Assembly (NCBI RefSeq): GCF_012489685.1
Contig: NC_080043.1
Location: 59,480,289 to 59,544,288, forward strand
Source: Lotus japonicus
Lineage: Eukaryota; Streptophyta; Magnoliopsida; Fabales; Fabaceae
Length of the DNA stretch: 64,000 bases
Direction of reading: 5' to 3'
The position numbers were made by a program, and so were the translations under genes. Below, in pieces: positions 58,953 to 64,000 of the stretch; positions within the stretch are counted from its first letter, which is position 1, and every line of letters begins with the position of its first letter. The notes below the pieces were generated by a model, which saw nothing but the letters and a program-made list of their open reading frames with translations, was not told the origin of the DNA and did not search any database.

Positions 58953-61657
58953 CTAGTTTTTTTTTACCCGTGCGTTGCACGGGGGTAGACTTTTAAATTT
59001 TGTCTTGTGTTTTGTTATTTTTTTTTATTATTTATTCGTATGAAAATGAGAAAAAAATAATATTTTTTTCTAATTAGGTGTATTTTGTGGAAGTGTTAAT
59101 TTATCTTTTTGGTTGTGTGTTTTTTTTTGTGTCGTTTGTCCTTGTTTATCTAATTGATGTTTTAGATTTATTATTTTGATATAACAATTTTATTGTACTT
59201 TACAAATAAAAGTAGTATTTTTTGTAAGATTTTATTTAATATTAAGTTTGTCTTTTTGAGACTCATAACTCATATGAAATAAATAATAACAATTTTTTAA
59301 AAATAATTTAAGTTAATAGTATAAGTCCTAACGACACTGATGAAGGAAGATCAAGAGAAAGAATTAGGAGAGTTTTTTAATTGAATGATCTTTAACTTTT
59401 AAGGTTCTTTAAGAATATCAATTATTAGTTGAATAATATTTTAACTAATATACACTTATATGTTTTTTTTAGTGACATCATATTTAAAATTAATTTTATC
59501 CTATGACATTCCATAATCTATAATCAGGAGTTACAAAAGCAACAAATAAAACAACCAAGAATATAAAAAGTTTGTACAAAAGGTTTCATAATAAAAATAT
59601 CAACGGTTAGGATTAGAAGTAATGAATGACCAAGATTGATTTCATATTAATTTACTCATAAATTTACGTATATGACCATGGGAAAATTTCCACTCATGTG
59701 TATTAAAGTATTAAATTACATTTTTACCCTCATGGTTGTAAAAACTTCTCATTTATATTATAGATTAATTAATGATTCCTTTTTGAATTTCATAACTCAT
59801 ATGAAATAAATAATAATAATTTATTTTAAAGTAATTTTCAATTGATAGTAGAAGTCTATAGAATTACATTGACGAAGGAAGTTCAAGAGGAAGGGATAGG
59901 GAAGTTTTTTTTTATTGAGTGACCTTTAACTTTTAAGGTTTATTATTAATATTAATTATTAGTTGATTAATAATTCAACAAATCTTAACTAATAATATGT
60001 GTCTTATGGAATTCATAACTACTATCATATTTAATATTATTTTTGACCTATGATATTTTATAACTCATATAAGTTAAACAATAATAAAAAAAATTAAAAT
60101 AATTTGAGCTTAATAGTAGAAAGTTATATACAAACATTGACGGAGAAAGTTCAAGGGGAATATCGAACGGCTGAGATTAAAAGTCTGCTAAATATCGAAC
60201 GGTTTTAAAAAATCTCATATGAAATATTATGTATAATTACTTTTTTTTTTGAAAAATAAAGGATTATATATTAATATCCACAAAAAACCCCTAAGAACAT
60301 AGGTAAAAAGTTCATAGGTAAAAACAAATATATGAAACATTGTTTATTGATAGACTATTTTACCCTCTAGGTTTCTAAACTTATCCATTATATTATATAC
60401 AAATAAATATAATTACCTTTTTGAATTTTAGAATTCCTATAAAATAAATAATAATAAATTTATTTAAAATAATTTTCAATTAATAGTAGAAGTCTATAAA
60501 ATGACAATGATGAAGGAAGTTCAAAAGGGACACAAGAGTTTTTTTTATTGAGTGACCTTTAACTTTTAAGGTTTATTCTTAATATTAATTATTAGTTGAT
60601 TAATATTTCAACAAATCTAAACTAATAAATGTTCTTATGAAATTCATAACTAATATCATATTTAATATTAATTTTTACCTAACACATTCCATAACTCATA
60701 TAAATTAAATAAATAAAAATTCATTTAAAATAGCTTTGAGTTTAATGGCAGAAAGTTATATACTAACATGATGGAGGAAGTTCAAGGGGAATATTAAACG
60801 GTGAAGATTAAAGGTCTGCTGAATATCGAACGGGTTCTGAAAAATCACATATGAAATCATTTGATCAACTAAGTTGATAATAAATTAATCAAAATAAAAA
60901 AGCAAGAAACTTACATTGGTTGAAGACATTAGTACTTAAATATATGAAATGAACAAATAAAATTATCAAACGTTAAGGTGAAACCTAAAGTTGAACATCA
61001 TCAAGTAAACTACAACTTCCTTCGTTGAGAGTATGACTTGCAAGCATAATTAAATGCTAAGGGAAAAAAGAGTATTTCATCAAGCAAGAAGTTAAAAAAG
61101 GAAATACATAAACCAAGAACAAAAGAATGCAAATGATGGCAAAGTTGGTTTTGAAGTGAGAAAGATTATTGAGATATGAAACTGAAAATAATCAAATGAC
61201 TAAAGCATAGGAGACTGAGTATGTGGTGCAAAGGACTGGTACAATGGTGTTTCTCTATTGTGTGTGTGCTTTGATGTGAGGAAAACTTGTTTAAGAGATT
61301 TTATAGGGAGATGGTTGAAGTTGAAGAGGTGGGTGATAAGTTGGAACTTGAGAAGGTGGAAGAATAAGAAACTATGTGAATTTAATTTGTTAGAAGGTGG
61401 AAGATTTTTGAAGCTCAAAAGGTTGATGAGAAGTTGTAATTGCTGAATATGGAAGATGAAGAGAAATTAACGTTTGAAAGAAGGGCAAAAGTCAATAATA
61501 TTGAGATGCAATCAACGGCCCTAATCCAATCTAACGAAAATAAGTAGTATTTTTACACAAATGTTCATGCTTAATTTGAGAGTTATGTACAATGAATTGT
61601 TCAATGACAAAGTTACCCTCAAGGTAGCAAAAACTCTTCCTTTATAGATAGTATAGA
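58953..61657 (-). mobile_element. Non-autonomous Helitron with both termini
   Basis: On the minus strand the element starts TCTATACTATCTATAAA (61657 leftward), preceded by A. It ends with the hairpin CCCGTGCGTTGCACGGG (58967-58983, perfect 7-bp stem, 3-nt loop) then, about 10 bp on, CTAG (58953-58956) followed by T. This is the canonical 5'-TC...hairpin...CTRR-3' structure inserted between A and T. The 2.7-kb interior is AT-rich with internal repeats and no Rep/helicase ORF, so it depends on an autonomous partner. Confidence 0.85.
59225..60845. repeat. Five alternating repeat units inside the Helitron
   Basis: A module with ACTCATATGAAATAAATAATAA, then GACA-TGATGAAGGAAGTTCAAG, recurs with the second motif near 59333, 59869, 60133, 60510 and 60768. 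Units 1, 2 and 4 continue with GAGTGACCTTTAACTTTTAA; units 3 and 5 continue instead with GGGGAATAT-GAACGG. The arrangement A-A-B-A-B suggests duplication of a two-unit block. Confidence 0.75.
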
Positions 61658-62410
61658 TATTAGATTTATTTAGAATTTATTGTCCTCTTCTTCGACATAA
61701 AATGTTTTTCATAAATAGCATCCTATGTTCAGATCGCGATTAGTTATTTATTTTGATGTGTTTTAAGATGATCTTATAACCTTTTTTGCCTTTCTAAACA
61801 TGAATATATGATAAAATAGGTTCATTAGCATATAGTACCTCTAATCTTATAATTGATCTCATTAGGTATCCTTCTTCTAAAGTACAAGATTAGGTTGAGT
61901 ATGTTTTTCGAAAGACAAATATCTCATTTCCTATATTTTAAACTGTTTGTGAGGAACCTGCACATGCTCCCAGGTTTCAATCAATAGTGTAGATAGATAA
62001 TACTTGTCTCATTTCCCATACAATTTTCTCTCATCTAAAAGATGCTAAGGAGGATGACTTTGGAGTTTATACAAGATCATATGTTCAACAAGATGTCTCT
62101 AGAATTAGAGATGATTTAGGACCTCCTATTTATGAGGTTTGTTGTTGTATAATACTAAACACTGTTTTCTCAAACTGGTAACTATTTCAATATATGTTAG
62201 ATTGCTTATTTATATTGATTTATGTAGTACAATGTTTACCTTTAGTGTTTGTCTAATGTTGCTTGATTCAAATTTCATTTTTTAATCATATCCATAAATT
62301 CTCCAGGTTCTTCAGGTGAATATATACATGCCCATTTTTTTTAGCCTTTATTCACGTGAATATATGCATTCTCATTCTTAATGTCGATATCCATATCAGC
62401 TAGTATTATA
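61658..62410. other. Intergenic; one possible decayed exon
   Basis: AT-rich, with no intact gene. A short plus-strand stretch at about 62038-62137 reads as coding (KDAKEDDFGVYTRSYVQQD then GPPIYE) and is followed by GTTTGT, like an exon end. I cannot identify it. Confidence 0.3.
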
Positions 62411-62714
62411 TTGTGAGTTAATAATATATTTCTGGACTGGGCGAGCCCCTAGAGGGGCAACGCCTAGCGTGTAGCCCGCCCCGGGGCAGGGCCCTAACCT
62501 TAAGATGGGCCTTGGCTTCGAAGGTCCAATTGGCCCAAGAGATAGTGCCCAAACTCTATAAATAGGGGGGAGTTACCAATTGTGGGGGACCTTGGCTCAT
62601 TTGATGAAATCATACATGAAATTCAGCATTCTCTCTCTCATTCTCATTCTCTCTCTAGCACAATTCTCCACTCTCTAGGTACTATACCTTTCTTCAATGT
62701 TCATTGCTAGAACA
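62411..62714 (+). mobile_element. 5' LTR of plus-strand Tat-type element
   Basis: Ends GCTAGAACA at 62714 just before the PBS. It carries TATAAATA at 62557-62564, a CT-repeat leader, and GGTACTATACCT shared with the minus-strand copy near 12015. The left edge is approximate, because the 3' LTR lies beyond the window and cannot be compared. Confidence 0.65.
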
Positions 62715-62716
62715 TT

Positions 62717-62734
62717 TGGCGCCGTCTGTGGGGA
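62717..62734 (+). other. Primer-binding site of plus-strand Tat-type element
   Basis: TGGCGCCGTCTGTGGGGA, two bases after the LTR end and identical to the PBS of the copy at 11963-11980. Confidence 0.85.
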
Positions 62735-62878
62735 CTGTAAACTTTCTACTCCCATTCACGTGGATTGATTGTGCAGGAAGTTATCTCTGTTGGTGATTAG
62801 GCAATTCTCTGGTCTTTTGATTTTGATTCTGTAACCGGTGTTCGTTTTCCGATCGAGTTTGCATCGTTCTTGGTTTGG

Positions 62879-64000
62879 ATGGAGACTCAACGCAGGAGGC
62901 AGCATCATTCACCAGTGCGACAGCGAATTTCGCCGCCTCGGCGGCCTCATCGTGTGATCCTGGATTCTCCGGTACGAACGGCGGGAGTACAGCCGCCTTC
63001 TCCTCCTCCGTCACCACCACCTCCTCCATCGCCTTCACAGGTTGGATCTCTGGAGCGCTCACCAGAGAATTCACCTGCTCCGGAGCAACAACCGGCGGTG
63101 ACACAGGAGCAATGGCGCCATCTGATGCGCAACATTGGCAACATCCAACAGAGGAATGAGCATCTACAGGCTCAGTTGGATTTCTACCGTCGCGAGAAGC
63201 GGGACGATGGAAGCAGAGAAACAGATTCCGTGGCTGAATTCCGTCCGTTCTCGGAGGATGTTGAGAGTGTGGCGATTCCGGATAATATGAAAACGTTAGT
63301 TCTGGATTCTTACAGCGGAGATTCCGATCCGAAGGATCATCTTCTGTATTTCAATACGAAGATGGTGATAATTGCGGCGTCAGATGCGGTGAAGTGCAGA
63401 ATGTTTCCATCGACGTTCAAATCGACGGCGATGGCGTGGTTCACAACTTTGCCGCGCGGATCGATTTCAAATTTCAGAGACTTCTCATCCAAGTTTCTAG
63501 TGCAATTCTCGGCGAATAAGAATCAGCCGGTGACGATCAATGACCTATATAATATTCGCCAGCAAGAAGGAGAGTCACTAAAAGAGTACATGGCAAGGTA
63601 CAACGCAGCGTCGGTCAAGGTTGAGGACGAGGAGCCTCGAGCTTGTGCTCTAGCATTTAAAAACGGTTTGCTACCGGGAGGGTTGAACAGCAAATTGACA
63701 CGTAAGCCGGCGCGTTCGATGGAGGAGATGCGTGCTCGCGCCAGCACTTATATTCTTGATGAGGAGGACGACGCTTTCAAAAGAAAGCGCGCGAAGTTGG
63801 AAAAAGGCGACACGTCGCCCAAGCGCGCGAAAAAAGATAAGAATGGCGAAGATAAGGGGGATAACAAGCAGCAAAGGCAAGATAAAGGGAAGGCGGCATT
63901 GAGGCCGACCAAGGAACAGTTGTATTCACGGCGTGATGATTATGAACAACGCCGGCCATGGCAATCCAAGTCCCATCGCCAGCGGGAGGAAGCTGACATG
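62879..64000 (+). CDS. Tat-type gag, open to the window end (partial)
   Basis: The ATG at 62879 opens a frame that stays open for 374 codons to position 64000. The product starts basic (METQRRRQHHSP), has a proline-rich run, then a retrotransposon gag core with YSGDSDPKDHLLYFNTKM, MAWFTTLPRGSI and LKEYMARYNAAS, then a lysine-rich tail. It parallels the broken copy on the minus strand at 9463-11838 without its stops. gag forms the particle that packages element RNA. The knuckle, protease and pol would follow outside the window. Confidence 0.88.
   Translation, partial: METQRRRQHHSPVRQRISPPRRPHRVILDSPVRTAGVQPPSPPPSPPPPPSPSQVGSLERSPENSPAPEQQPAVTQEQWRHLMRNIGNIQQRNEHLQAQLDFYRREKRDDGSRETDSVAEFRPFSEDVESVAIPDNMKTLVLDSYSGDSDPKDHLLYFNTKMVIIAASDAVKCRMFPSTFKSTAMAWFTTLPRGSISNFRDFSSKFLVQFSANKNQPVTINDLYNIRQQEGESLKEYMARYNAASVKVEDEEPRACALAFKNGLLPGGLNSKLTRKPARSMEEMRARASTYILDEEDDAFKRKRAKLEKGDTSPKRAKKDKNGEDKGDNKQQRQDKGKAALRPTKEQLYSRRDDYEQRRPWQSKSHRQREEADM

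Noticed and set aside
62875..63159. 94-residue plus-strand ORF starting at 62875
   Set aside because: It overlaps the Tat-type gag in another frame; the gag frame from 62879 is supported by motif order and by the related copy at 11838.

Overview
The window is plant nuclear DNA: AT-rich, with spliced genes carrying GT-AG introns and many plant transposon families nested in one another. The repeat families and overall look suggest a dicot, possibly a legume, but I cannot name the species from sequence alone.

Two host genes look intact, both on the minus strand. The first (35416-43276, eight coding exons plus two probable 5' UTR exons) encodes a 2,335-residue multidomain protein. Its order is FAD amine-oxidase-like domain, fatty-acyl-AMP-ligase-like adenylation domain, acyl carrier domain, then a long membrane part with three transmembrane/left-handed beta-helix (hexapeptide) modules and a catalase-like heme domain before the last module. 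It reads as a single-chain assembly-line enzyme of the NRPS-like type and is the most interesting item here. About 1.2 kb downstream lies a secreted alpha-carbonic anhydrase in one uninterrupted ORF (33369-34178).

Most of the rest is mobile DNA. Positions 1-8279 hold a minus-strand Athila-type Ty3/gypsy remnant (5' LTR, PBS, gag scrap, post-pol region) whose gag region is interrupted by a Tekay-type solo LTR (2826-6636, TSD TTCCT). Positions 8280 to about 12290 hold a decayed minus-strand Tat-type element, abutting a truncated inverted-repeat element (to 12777). A CACTA transposon (12914-30369, TSD TAC) sits in an intron of an SF3B2 gene fragment. Nested in it is a complete, apparently very young Tekay chromovirus (17202-30106, TSD GTGCG) with two 4,118-bp LTRs and an uninterrupted 1,472-residue gag-pol ORF. 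Helitron-like ends (31490-31998) and a foldback element (32205-33033) follow.

Right of the host genes are a 51-bp minisatellite (45185-45440), a MULE fragment (46238-46762), a second Tekay solo LTR (47629-51521, TSD TTTTA), a 5'-truncated LINE with a 16-bp TSD (52447-52773), an inverted-repeat element, a MULE with a 9-bp TSD (53785-55314), a MITE, a zinc-finger-homeodomain pseudogene, an Athila-type solo LTR carrying a copia-like insertion (56273-58555), a non-autonomous Helitron with both termini (58953-61657), and the start of a plus-strand Tat-type element whose gag ORF is open to the window end.
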